A stretch of 64,000 bases of DNA from Arthonia radiata (taxonomy: Eukaryota; Ascomycota; Arthoniomycetes; Arthoniales; Arthoniaceae): NCBI GenBank assembly GCA_002989075.1, contig PSQN01000008.1, forward strand, positions 124,001 to 188,000, given 5' to 3'. A program made the translations under genes and the position numbers. Positions 34,295 through 44,052 of this stretch are shown here, piece after piece; position 1 is the first letter of the stretch; the number at the start of each line of letters is the position of its first letter. The notes beneath the pieces are model-generated. The model saw only the letters and a program-made list of their open reading frames with translations. It made no database searches and was not told the DNA's origin.

Positions 34295-35401
34295 TCACGC
34301 CGCCTGATGGGCTGATGCGTTGCCATTCGGTTGCGTCTGCTTCACCCCGGTGTCTTTTTCCTCCAGTCCAGGCACGCGATCAATCTCTTGAGCTCTACCA
34401 ATTACAGGTGTCTGATCGATAATACCATTGGCCTCTTGCGGTCCAGGCTCGCCTTCCGGCATCGTAGCCACATACTCCGGCGCAGCGACAACCTCTGGCT
34501 TTCCATGACCAGGCGCGGCCTGAGTCTTCCGCTTCTCAGCCGCCTGCTTCATGAACATACCTACATCCTTCACAATGGCGCCCGGGACTCCCATCTTCTG
34601 TGCACTGAGCGGTAGCCAGCCTTTGGCATCACTCGCGGTAGCCATCTCCCACCAGATATCTCCGCTGTCCTGATCCTTCACGCGCTCGACCGAGACGTAC
34701 TGTCCAACGATGACTTTCGAGCGCTTCTTCTCGTCGGAGCCTGTCCTCTGATTCTCACCATTTGTGTAAATGGCATTCGGCACCTTTCTCAGATCAACGG
34801 GTATTTGAGCAACGACGAACGCGCCGGCTCTCGTAAAAGCTCGCGTGACGAGTGTGCAAAAGACACGGTTCGTGAGTGGCCCGGGCATTTCATGGCACAT
34901 CTCGAATATCTCCATCACCACCTCTTCATACTCGACACCAAAGTCGCCCTCGAACTCCATCATCTGCTCGGTCCAGTCTAGCACCTTGTGTGCGTCGAAT
35001 ATGCTCGGTGTGTACGACATCTCATTCTCGGAGTGGTTGTCGAATAGCGTCGACTCGAACTCATCCCAGCTGGCCGTCCCGTCCATTGGCGCATTGTCAT
35101 GCACACTCTGCCTTGCGAACCACGCTTCACCCTTGATCAGCTCGCTGCTCAGCAATGTAACCTTTGCGGAAGACGGTGGACTGTTCTTGGTGCCCTTCTT
35201 TTGGAACGTCGAAGGGATGACGCTGTCCGAAAACTCGACGGCTTCGGTGAGGATTTCGCGGACGAAGTTGCGGAGGTTGACTGGCTCGCTGCGTTTTGAC
35301 TGGAGGGCCGCGAGGGAGGGATGTGCAGGAAGTTCGTCGGGTTTTAGAGGCTTGAGGCGGAGCCTCCGCATGGCTTGCTTCTGGGACTCGTCCGCGGCCA
35401 T
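34295..35401 (-). CDS. DUF3074 (START-like) domain protein
   Basis: Single exon of 368 aa. The segment from about residue 80 to 270 matches the fungal DUF3074 pattern. It has WFARQSVHD, SWDEFESTLFDNHSENEM with the following SYTPSIFDAHKVLDW, FEMCHEMPGPLTNRVFCTLV, and IPVDLRKVPNA, KVIVGQYVSVERV and IWWEMATASDAKGWLPL. DUF3074 is placed in the START/Bet v1-like superfamily, whose members bind hydrophobic ligands such as lipids; a ligand here is inference. The tail is disordered. The start is the only upstream ATG in frame. Confidence 0.82.
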   Translation of the reverse strand: MAADESQKQAMRRLRLKPLKPDELPAHPSLAALQSKRSEPVNLRNFVREILTEAVEFSDSVIPSTFQKKGTKNSPPSSAKVTLLSSELIKGEAWFARQSVHDNAPMDGTASWDEFESTLFDNHSENEMSYTPSIFDAHKVLDWTEQMMEFEGDFGVEYEEVVMEIFEMCHEMPGPLTNRVFCTLVTRAFTRAGAFVVAQIPVDLRKVPNAIYTNGENQRTGSDEKKRSKVIVGQYVSVERVKDQDSGDIWWEMATASDAKGWLPLSAQKMGVPGAIVKDVGMFMKQAAEKRKTQAAPGHGKPEVVAAPEYVATMPEGEPGPQEANGIIDQTPVIGRAQEIDRVPGLEEKDTGVKQTQPNGNASAHQAA

Positions 35402-37372
35402 GACCGGGCGTTGGTTGTGATCGTAGGCAGAGTGTCCAACTGCGTGTCTATGTACAAAGAGGTATGGGTATCAGGAGTATGTGTGTCTGCGGCCAGGAGA
35501 GCAACGCGTGGATACAATTTATCATCAGCAGGAGAATGACGACTACACGGTCCCAGCGATCCGCCGGTGTAAAGCTATGGGCACTTGGCGACCCAAACTT
35601 TCGAGGTCTGAGTCAGCTGACTGCGAACAAGACCTCTGCTATTTGCATGCAGCAGCGTGACAATAAGTAAACAGCAGCATCGCTCATTTGTAATCGTGAA
35701 GGAGCGCAGCGCGTCATCCCATCAAAAGCTGCGTTGTTTGATCCTTCACGCTCGCAAGTGACGCAAATAGACATTTTGCCAAGCTTTCCTTGGCGCCGGC
35801 TGAATGGCTCTTGAAGCGTCCTTGCTGCCAGATCCCATCCTATCTTCTTCCCTCTGCGGATATCGAATTTTTGACTGCATGTCGCTGGCTATACCTATCG
35901 TAGTCATTGCGGTTTACTGGCATCTGTCAGAACAATATCAAGCTGTGTGATTTTGCTATGTCCTCGCAAGCGTCGTCTCGGCTTGTACCCCCTGACCAGT
36001 GATGTACGAATCGGAAGCCGATTCTGCGTCGGAGCAGCACCAAAGTTGTAGTTGTATCGCTCGAAGCATGTGCAGAGATGCTCGCGCAATCGAAACCGGC
36101 ACTGAGACGCTGTCCTTGAGGCACTGTAGGTGATCTAAGGGTCGTGCTTTCGTTCTCATACTTGTCATAGTTACCATAAATCGTTAAGTCCCTGAACGAT
36201 TACTTTGTCACTTCGTGGATGTTCTCCTGTCTACAAGTGTGGCGCCCGCGCTGTTCCTACGCCCTTATTGAGGAGCATGGTGGTCAAGGAACGTCATCCC
36301 GTGACAAGATGGTATTCAATATACCCTTACCCAAGTCGAGGAGGTGATGCCAGAAGAGTTGCAGTGGCTCTCAAGAAAATGCAATGTTCCTTACGCATGC
36401 AACACGAACGCAGAGTCGCCTAAATCATGAAACGACGTGCTAAGCATATGAGCAGCGTATTCTACAGAACCGCGACAACTGCTTGGCTCGCAGATGTCTC
36501 TCATGGGATAGGCATGCTCTCCAGAAGGATGATGTTACTGCTCTTAAGGACATGTTTCTCGGCTCCATCCAGACCTTACCTAGAATCGGATTCGACTGCA
36601 TCAGAAGCATTCTTACTTTCGCTGGGTGTGACCAAACAATGAGCATGTCTGGAACCCTACAAAATAAGAAGAATGGCAGTCGGGCGCGGTCAGCGTTGCT
36701 GTCAACCAGCGCAGATGCTTGGTCTAGGCCGCGCATGAGCTATGTCCAAGTTCACAACGTGCTGCTTTTGAGGCAAGCAATGCGTGGGTGCGCTATTTAC
36801 TGCTCAGCCAGGCCAGGGCCCGCAAATATCCAGAGCACGCGGGAGGATCGTTATATAACGTAGCCCGCGCCAGAGCAACAGGTAAGCTTATATAGACGAA
36901 GCCGCCTTCTTCGGGTTTAGCGTCGTCAGCTTTCTGACTGCGCAGGCGAGTCTTGGCAGCGGGCACCACTTCGAGAGCCGCAGGCTTCTGTGCACAACGC
37001 GTAGTATCTCCTGTACTGGAGAATCTCATGCTGACTATCATCTTCACCCAGACGTTGGGCCGTTCTGTGATACCTCGCCTTCTGCTTGCTGGTGCCAAGC
37101 CACGGGCCCTTTCATTTGAGTATAACTCTGAGGCTTGGATCATCTTCCCAACATATGGACGTGGCGATTCTGGACGCTGAGCTTGGCAGTCTGTAGAGGC
37201 ATTGAATAAGTACTGTCCCATACGCTGCCGTCGTGGAGTTCAGTATCCTCACTGTTGTTCTTCTCTCGCTATTCTCTTTGCCTTATTCTCGTACGTCAGG
37301 CATATACCCGTCTCAAAGCACTCATTACACATCTTTATTAGTGTCTAGTTGTCCTCATTCAAAGTCGTCAAT
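35402..37372. other. Gene-poor stretch
   Basis: No supported gene. Overlapping short frames (for example minus strand 36793-37221) have no recognisable family. The last 100 bp are pyrimidine-rich and precede the secreted-protein gene, suggesting its promoter or leader. Confidence 0.4.
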
Positions 37373-37968
37373 ATGCAGCTTCACGCACTCTTCCTCGCTG
37401 TCGCCATTGCGGTTCCTGCCCTCTCCGCCGCCATCCCCAAGGCCGTTCCTGTCCCCGCCAACGCTCCTCACGCGCCACGAAGCGCCACACCTGCCATCGT
37501 TCCTCGTCAAGATGGTACTCTCACGGACGACGATGTTGACACCTTGATCGCGGCGGCAGTGATCTCAGACATCCTCGACGACACTGATGACACGGGTACG
37601 CCTTCAACCCTTCACTCTTCTCCCCTTATCTACGTATCCCATCGCCACACTACCGCAAAGTACCCCGTCTTCCTTACCACGATGCTAACAAACCGCAGAC
37701 GACGACCCTCTCGAAGACCTCATCGAGACAGCCATCATCTCCGATCTCCTTTACGGCGACGAGCCCTCCGATGACGGCATTGACGACGCCACTGAGGACG
37801 AGATCATCGACGCGCTCTTCGGTGATGATTCCGGTACCGATGATGGTGGGTTTGATAAGACCTGGGTGCTGAGCGATGTGCTGACGGGGCTTAGGGTCTG
37901 ATGGGGTGTTCGGCGCGATTTTGGGAGCGGCGTTTGTTGAGGCGTTGACGGATGATGATACCAATTAG
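37373..37968 (+). CDS. Small secreted acidic protein with internal repeats
   Basis: Three exons (37373-37595, 37699-37845 and 37895-37968) give 147 aa, in phase, with both acceptors just downstream of plausible branch sites. Residues 1-19 form a signal peptide (MQLHALFLAVAIAVPALSAA), followed by a Pro/Ala-rich propeptide-like part ending near VPRQ. The mature region is very acidic. It repeats a short pattern of an acidic stretch plus an amphipathic helix: VDTLIAAAVISDILDD, LEDLIETAIISDLLYG, EDEIIDALFGDD and VFGAILGAAFVEALTDDD. There is no cysteine. No family is recognised. It could be a wall-associated or secreted effector-like protein, but that is inference from composition alone. Reading through the second intron would end the protein early. 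Confidence 0.68.
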
Positions 37969-39172
37969 ATGGCTGTTGTTGTACATCTGATCGAATGAGA
38001 AAAGGAGGCGGTGAGACACGGTTGTGCAGAGATGCTGGAGCATGGTACAGAGGGAGAGGGCGGGGAGGTTATGACTACACATCGGCTTGATTAAGTTGTT
38101 GCTTTCAGAGGAGATAGAGACACTCGTTGTAATAGAAGTATGATAAGACCGTAACGGAGTTTGGAATTGTGCGGCGACTGCCTCACCTGTCTAGAAGATG
38201 CTGTTTCGATTGTGAAGGTATTTGGAAGGACTTCGCAGTCTCTGCTAACCGATAACGCCATCCGGCAGTCGGGAAGGTGCTGTTTCGAGCGTGAAAGCAC
38301 GTGAGAGAGACTCCGCCGTCTGAGTTCACCGCGAATGCCGTTCGCATGAGAGGGTTTTATGGGTACCACGAATCGCTGTGCAGTAGTTTGGGAACCGCTG
38401 GCATTGGACTGAAGGTGGTGATATTACCGTCAGCGTTCGCAACAGCCTACTATGGCGCGGGATCTGAGTCTACCGGCACCGAGAGAATGTACTGATTCTT
38501 ACGATTACACGAGAGAAGACCACACTGGAGAGTAGCCGAGCGAGGGCCTGTGCGGAACACTGGTCTGGTTGACATGCTGGGCGGTGAGGGAATCTGTTCA
38601 GGGGGGATTCGCGGGTTCGTCTTCACTACGCCTATTAGCGTCAGTCTGATCTCGAGCAGCTTTGGATGCAGCCGCTGGAACAACTGAAGTCGCAAGCGGT
38701 ATCGAATGAGTTTGTAAATTTTAATCAGGCGGCAATGCAGGGCTTCTTAGGGGCGACCGCGATCGGTGGTCGGGCGACGGCCAATCACATTGCCGACGGT
38801 CTTTAGCTGCGTATTGACATAATCATCGCAGTCTAGAGATTGCTGTAGACTTCCGAGTCTGTCGACCTCTATGAAAGCGTTGGGCAAGCGACATCCACTG
38901 TCTCCAGCGCTCTGCGGTTGAAGACCGTCGCTTGATGCGCTCTGGGCCCACTTTTCGTCTGATGATAGATAGTCTCAGGAACCGACGCCGAGCTGCCATC
39001 GACTTGAGCCTGGACAGAATCGTGTCGCGGTGATGATGAGCGTCGCAAGAAGGAGCGACTGGACGAGGGTGAGGCTGTATGCGCTAAGAGCGGGACTTGC
39101 CGAGGCACATGTATAGCCAACTTTGTATAACCTCCGCTCTCATCTGGCATCTTCGACAAGTATTCCAGCACC
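37969..39172. other. Intergenic region with a two-copy repeat
   Basis: No gene supported. Two diverged copies of an 85-90-bp segment, each with an AAGRTGCTGTTTCGAKYGTGAA core, lie in tandem near 38175-38345. The last few hundred bases are the promoter region of RCY1. Confidence 0.4.
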
Positions 39173-42100
39173 ATGGCGACTCTACCGAAGGCCAAAAATA
39201 AGCGGCTGCAGTCTCTGGCTGTCAGGCCGCAGATGATGCCTGCTTCGCGGTCGAATACCAATCTGACGTCCCTGAGAGCCGCTACCATGATGAGCACGAA
39301 GACAGCGCTGCCGGCGGGTATGTGAGGGATCCCAAGATGTCTTGAATGTGTTACTGATTGGGTCTAGAGATAATGGCAATGGTGCTCGACTTTCTCGCCG
39401 TCCCAGACCTGATTCACGTCGCGCGCACGTCGAAGCGCATGCATGAGATGGTGTACGATGACACACGATGGGTCGCAAAGCTCCAGGAGATGGGCGTATG
39501 GAACGAAGCGGAGGCCAGACAGAAGACCGAGGCTGCCATAAAGCGGAAGATGGAAGGCCACCTGCAGAGGGATAGCGGTGGCCTTAAGAACGGCGCAGGT
39601 CATGCCGGAGTGAATGGTGTCGAAGGACATACCGCGCGACGGAGGACGGACGACGCTGGTAATCTCATAGACTCTGGTTTTGAGGAACAAGCGACGAGAG
39701 GACCACAGGCAGGCGCGTCCACGTCTCTTTTGTCTTCCACTGTCTCTGGTCAACCACCACCCTCTGTTGACCCTAATCTTGGTCGCACACTGCCTCCGGA
39801 TCTTTTCGCAACACTGCACGTCATTGAGAGCGCTCGCTCAGTCCGAGGCGCAGCTCGTCAGCAGTATGGCAAGATCTATGGAGCTCTCTCACCTTACTAT
39901 CGTGATCTTGTTGGCGCACCGACAGGTAACTTCGATTCGCGCCTGTTCCGCGTTTTTGAACAGCCTGAGCATCAAGCGGTCATGCTTAGTCAACTGCACA
40001 TCTTTGCGAAGAGCGATACGTCCTCTGGCTGGCAAGAGCGCGAAGCTGCACTGCTGGGAATGAGCTCCGCTTTCGAGAATCACGCTCGACTGAGGTTTGA
40101 GGAGGCGTTGGCGGCAAGAGATTACGACGGCGAAGCGAAGACATGGTAAGCTCGACCTCTCTACGTTCTTGTTGTCATCATTCGTGTCCTTGCAAATGAT
40201 CTTTGTCAACTCCTGAAAAAAGAAAGCCTGCGCAAGGATGGGCAGGTCCTGAATCACGAAAAGGCGTTAGGGCTGAGATTTCTGTCGTCAGGTCCCACAC
40301 TTTGGTCGCTGCTCCATCGGACGCCAAGAACGTCGCGATCGAATGCTTTCTCACCACCAACCCACTGCTTCAAGGACAGATTCATCTTGGCAACGCTCTT
40401 GACTGCCTAGAGCATTCATTCCCTGGTCAGGCAAATTTGAATCCTGCCCGCGACTTCTTTCAGCGGCTTGCCGCAGCACTTCAGGAACAAATCACGATCA
40501 TGTCGAGCTTTGCCCTCAGCCAAGCGCCGCTCCTCCTGGAAAAAGCTCACGACTTTCTTCTCACCAGCTACGTTCAGGGCGTTTTGAAAGAAACACGTGC
40601 ATCTCGGCCCATAGAAGACTACCTTGTCACCTTTTCGGGCCTTGTCACCCACGCGGATCACGCGCTCCACACAATCGACCCCAATCTATGTAAGTTCTCC
40701 CAGCATCTGCCAGGATACAAGATTGCCGCAACATCGTTCACGAAGCTGCCAAATCGGAAAAGTTGCCAGATCGCCTCGCTTTCGAACCAGTTTCTTTGCT
40801 GGACATTGCTGTACATAGTTGACTACGCTGACGTACCAATCTTAGTTATCTCAAGCCTCGCGTATGAGATAGCAGTCCAGGACACCCTCAGAGCAACCTT
40901 CACGCCTCACATGGCTCTCTATTTGCTGGAAGAGCTGGCGTACTGCAAAGCGCAGTCATATGACAGGATTAAAGACTGGGATCGCCAGCTGTTCGAGCAA
41001 GAGGCGACCGCGGAGAGTTTTTACCTCGGCAACATCAGCCGCGGGCAGGCCAAAATGGACTTCATGGCCTCATTCAAGAAGATCTTTACTGTGCCGGCGA
41101 ACGTGTTTGGCATTGGGTCTTCATCAAAGACGGGTGCGACAGCTGAAGGCTCTCAAAAGGAAATCTCTCAACGACCAACCCCATCGATGACTTCCCTGTC
41201 CAATACGAAGCCAAACATCGATGGCAACCCATCTCGCAGTTCTAGCCCTCTCCAATCCGAACATGCCGCTCCAACGGATGAGGTCGAGGCTAGAGCTCGC
41301 CTCATGCAGTCTCGCCTGGCTGGCATTAGCGGCCTGGTCAGTGTTGAGGTCGCCGTCGAACTGGTGCACATTTCGCGCCGTTCCATCGAGCGTCTCTCAT
41401 CCTCTCTGGCTCTTCCCAGCCCTCTGGGCCTGCAGGCCCGTCGTCACTGCCAGAGGATCTTCTTAACATTGCTGGAAATTCTTGGCACACATCACATCAA
41501 GCCTGGCTTCGACAAGGCCATCAGTCACCTCAATACGTACTCGGCACGTCAAGCCGCCGTTCACAATCACGACGATGGAGTCCGTCCGCTAGTTACATTC
41601 CTGGAGCTAGTCAATATCGTCGACCTAATCATCCAGATGGTTGACCTCTTCTACGTGCAGGAGTTGGTTAAGAAGGGGTTGGTCGACGCCGATGATTTCA
41701 TGAACCCAGTAAACAAGGAGAAGAAGACGTTCGAGCGAATGGTTGATGACTTCGTCTCAAACGGGCTCGAGCAAGGCGTGAAGGTCTTGATTGACGAGGT
41801 AAGACTATGATGAGCAAGCGCCCCTTCCCTCTAATAGCCTGCAACGCTGCCAAAATGGCGACGCCGCCGAAGTGCTGCCAGATTCACGAAAGGAGGGCCC
41901 TTCTCGACCGTCACAGTGTGCTGTACTGACATTGCATTAACAGGTCAAACAAATCATCGCCACTACACAAGCGCCTACCGACTACAACCCTGCTGGCACC
42001 GTCGCGACGAAGACGAATAAGAAGAGCAAGGGCAATGGTAAGAATAAGGGCAATACCGACCTTCAAATGCCCCAGCACGCCGAGGAGGTCAAAATCGATG

Positions 42101-42555
42101 TGACGGATACCGCTAAGCAAGTGGTGACTCTGCTGAAAGGTCACACTCGAATGATCAGCGACGGGAGCGACAAGACGCTGATCGACACCTTCAACCACGA
42201 GGTTGCGCTGCAGTTCTACGATGCCATCTGCCAGCACTTACACCGCAGCCGTATTGGCACCGCTGGAGCTGCTCGGCTCATGGCCGACCTCACACTGTAC
42301 CGCGACTACATATCCTCGCTCAAGACCAAAGACGTGCTACCCTCTTTCGAGGCGCTGCGCGAGGTGAGCCAAGTATATATGGTTGATGGCGAGCTGGCCA
42401 AGGATATCGCCGGGCTCATTACAGACAAAACACGCTATCATGGCGTGTTTAGGGTGGAAGATGTCTACGGATTTGCTGAGAGGCGGGCGGACTGGCTGGC
42501 AGTCCAGAAGACGGTAGAGAAAGAGGTGCATGGGGTGGGGTGCATGTGCATGTGA
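39173..42555 (+). CDS. RCY1: Recyclin-1, F-box exocyst-related protein
   Basis: Four exons (39173-39317, 39368-40145, 40292-41798 and 41944-42555) give 1,013 aa, in phase. Residues 46-80 form an F-box (ALPAEIMAMVLDFLAVPDLI with the following HVARTSKRMHEM). The rest is the Sec10-like helical part of recyclins, including NPLLQGQIHLGNALDCLEHS, FPGQANLNPARDFFQRLAAA and LLTSYVQGVLKETRA. The protein ends GCMCM, so the last four residues CMCM form a CaaX-type prenylation box. Budding-yeast Rcy1 also ends in a CaaX box. Rcy1 works in recycling from endosomes to the plasma membrane and binds Skp1. Introns 2 and 3 (146 and 145 nt) are longer than intron 1 (50 nt) and resemble the introner-like elements further along. 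Confidence 0.93.
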
Positions 42556-42599
42556 GCGTTTGGGGCAAGGTTTGAACCAGTATAGACCCTAGACGAATG

Positions 42600-43067
42600 C
42601 TGAACAGTAGCAAGACGAGTGCACATTCGAGTTGCCGTTTCTCAGCCTTTGCACCGGAGCTTATATCTTTGCGAAAGCACCCTAATCACACCGCTCCGGC
42701 GGCGTGCCGAAGTAGACCAGGTCTGACACCCGCATCAACATTGCCTGGTTGCTAAACAATAGCTAGAGAAATCTACATTTGAGTGCCTCTTTGCAGCCTT
42801 TGCACCGGGGCATATATCTTCGCGCAAGCACTCTCTTCCCACCACTTTGCCGGCATCGGCGGAATAGAAAACGTCTAAGCTGCGCATGAACACTGCCTGA
42901 ATGCTGACATTTTCAAGCGTCTCTCGCACTATCAAAAACTTCGCGTCCAAGTTTCTCAGCTCCTATACTAGGAGCATATATTGCCGCGAAAGGCCTCTAA
43001 ACTTTCTATTTTGCCGGCACTGCCGTAATAGAGCGGTTCTTACCAGCGTTAGGATATTGCCTGAATG
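42600..43067. repeat. 152-bp tandem array, three diverged copies
   Basis: Copies start at 42600, 42752 and 42904, each with CTRAACA or CTGACAT, and end at GCCTGAATG or GCCTGGTTG before the next copy. Shared internal pieces include CAGCCTTTGCACCGGRGC, ATATCTTYGCG and TTGCCGGCAYYG. The first two copies are 152 bp and the third 164 bp. The array starts 45 bp after the RCY1 stop codon, so it may fall within that gene's 3' UTR. Confidence 0.65.
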
Positions 43068-43293
43068 CTGCGATTCAATTCCTTTTCACGGTCAGATATC
43101 TCGTTGTCAGACTTGGAAGACGAAGTCATCACAGCAAACAAGCCTGACTGGTTCGGTCACGAGTTGCAACATCTACACTGGCGCCTCGTCCTCACGCGTG
43201 CAGAAGAAGGCGTACTCTGCGTCTCAAAGGCAATGACTGCTGTCTCATTCGGTACGTATAAACCTCGAAAGCAGAGGTAACTAAAAGCTTTTT

Positions 43294-43529
43294 CAGTGTT
43301 CCGATCAAATCAAGGCCAGTCAAGTCAAATCAAGTCAAGGGTCAAATCAAATCGATCAAATCGCCCTCCAAACTGGCCTTGATTTGAAGCCTCCAAGTCA
43401 ATGCTTGGCGATTTGACTTGTATTTCCCTAATTAAGTAGGCAAGTCAAATCAAGGGCAGGGTTCGGAGCACTCCAAATCGATCAAGGGAGAGGCCAGGAT
43501 TTGATCGATTTGATTTGATCGGAACACTG
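43294..43529. mobile_element. MITE with perfect 20-bp terminal inverted repeats
   Basis: This 236-bp element begins CAGTGTTCCGATCAAATCAA and ends with the exact reverse complement. It is flanked on both sides by CTTTTT (43288-43293 and 43530-43535), which fits a 6-bp target duplication. The interior is made of many CAAATCAA and TTGATTTG pieces in both orientations and can fold further. It codes for no protein, so it is a non-autonomous DNA transposon of a superfamily I cannot assign. The intact ends suggest recent movement. Confidence 0.85.
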
Positions 43530-43861
43530 CTTTTTCCTCAACGACCTGACAAAGTCAAGCCAATCAAAGAAAAGTCGCGTCAAAGCCCGAGGTAGTCTGC
43601 ATCAAAGTCAGCTTCCAACTCTCAACTCAAACACAGGACTCAATCACGCAATACGGGCGACGCTGTGACACCGAGATATGAGCAAGCTCAGTGATCAAGG
43701 CGCCAGGTTTCAAAAATTGAGTAACGGGTCTCGTCGAACTCTTTTCGAGAACGAGCAGTAACAACAGTGTGTAAGACTGAATGTCCTGAAGCGCACGCGC
43801 ATTGACTCGGTTTACAGCCTAGCATGTCTAAGACAGCAACGGCATGAGAGACCCTGAAGAG

Positions 43862-44052
43862 AAAAGAAAAAAGAAGAAGAGAAGGAGGGAAGAAGAGAAG
43901 GAGGGAAGAAGAGAAGGAGGGAAGAAGAGAAGGAGGGAAGAAGAGAAGGAGGGAAGAAGAGANGAAGAAGAGAAGGAGGGAAGAAGAGAAGGAGGGAAGA
44001 AGAGAAGGAGGGAAGAAGAGAAGGAGGGAAGAAGAGAAGGAGGGAAGAAGAG
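43862..44052. repeat. Purine minisatellite with one ambiguous base
   Basis: A 16-bp unit close to GAAGAAGAGAAGGAGG is repeated about twelve times, strongly purine-biased on the plus strand. Base 43963 is N and the unit phase changes there, so the copy number is probably misassembled. Frames through it encode Lys/Glu/Arg repeats and are not taken as genes. Confidence 0.9.

Noticed and set aside
39364-39819. 151-codon minus-strand frame inside RCY1
   Set aside because: It is a shadow of the F-box exon of RCY1.
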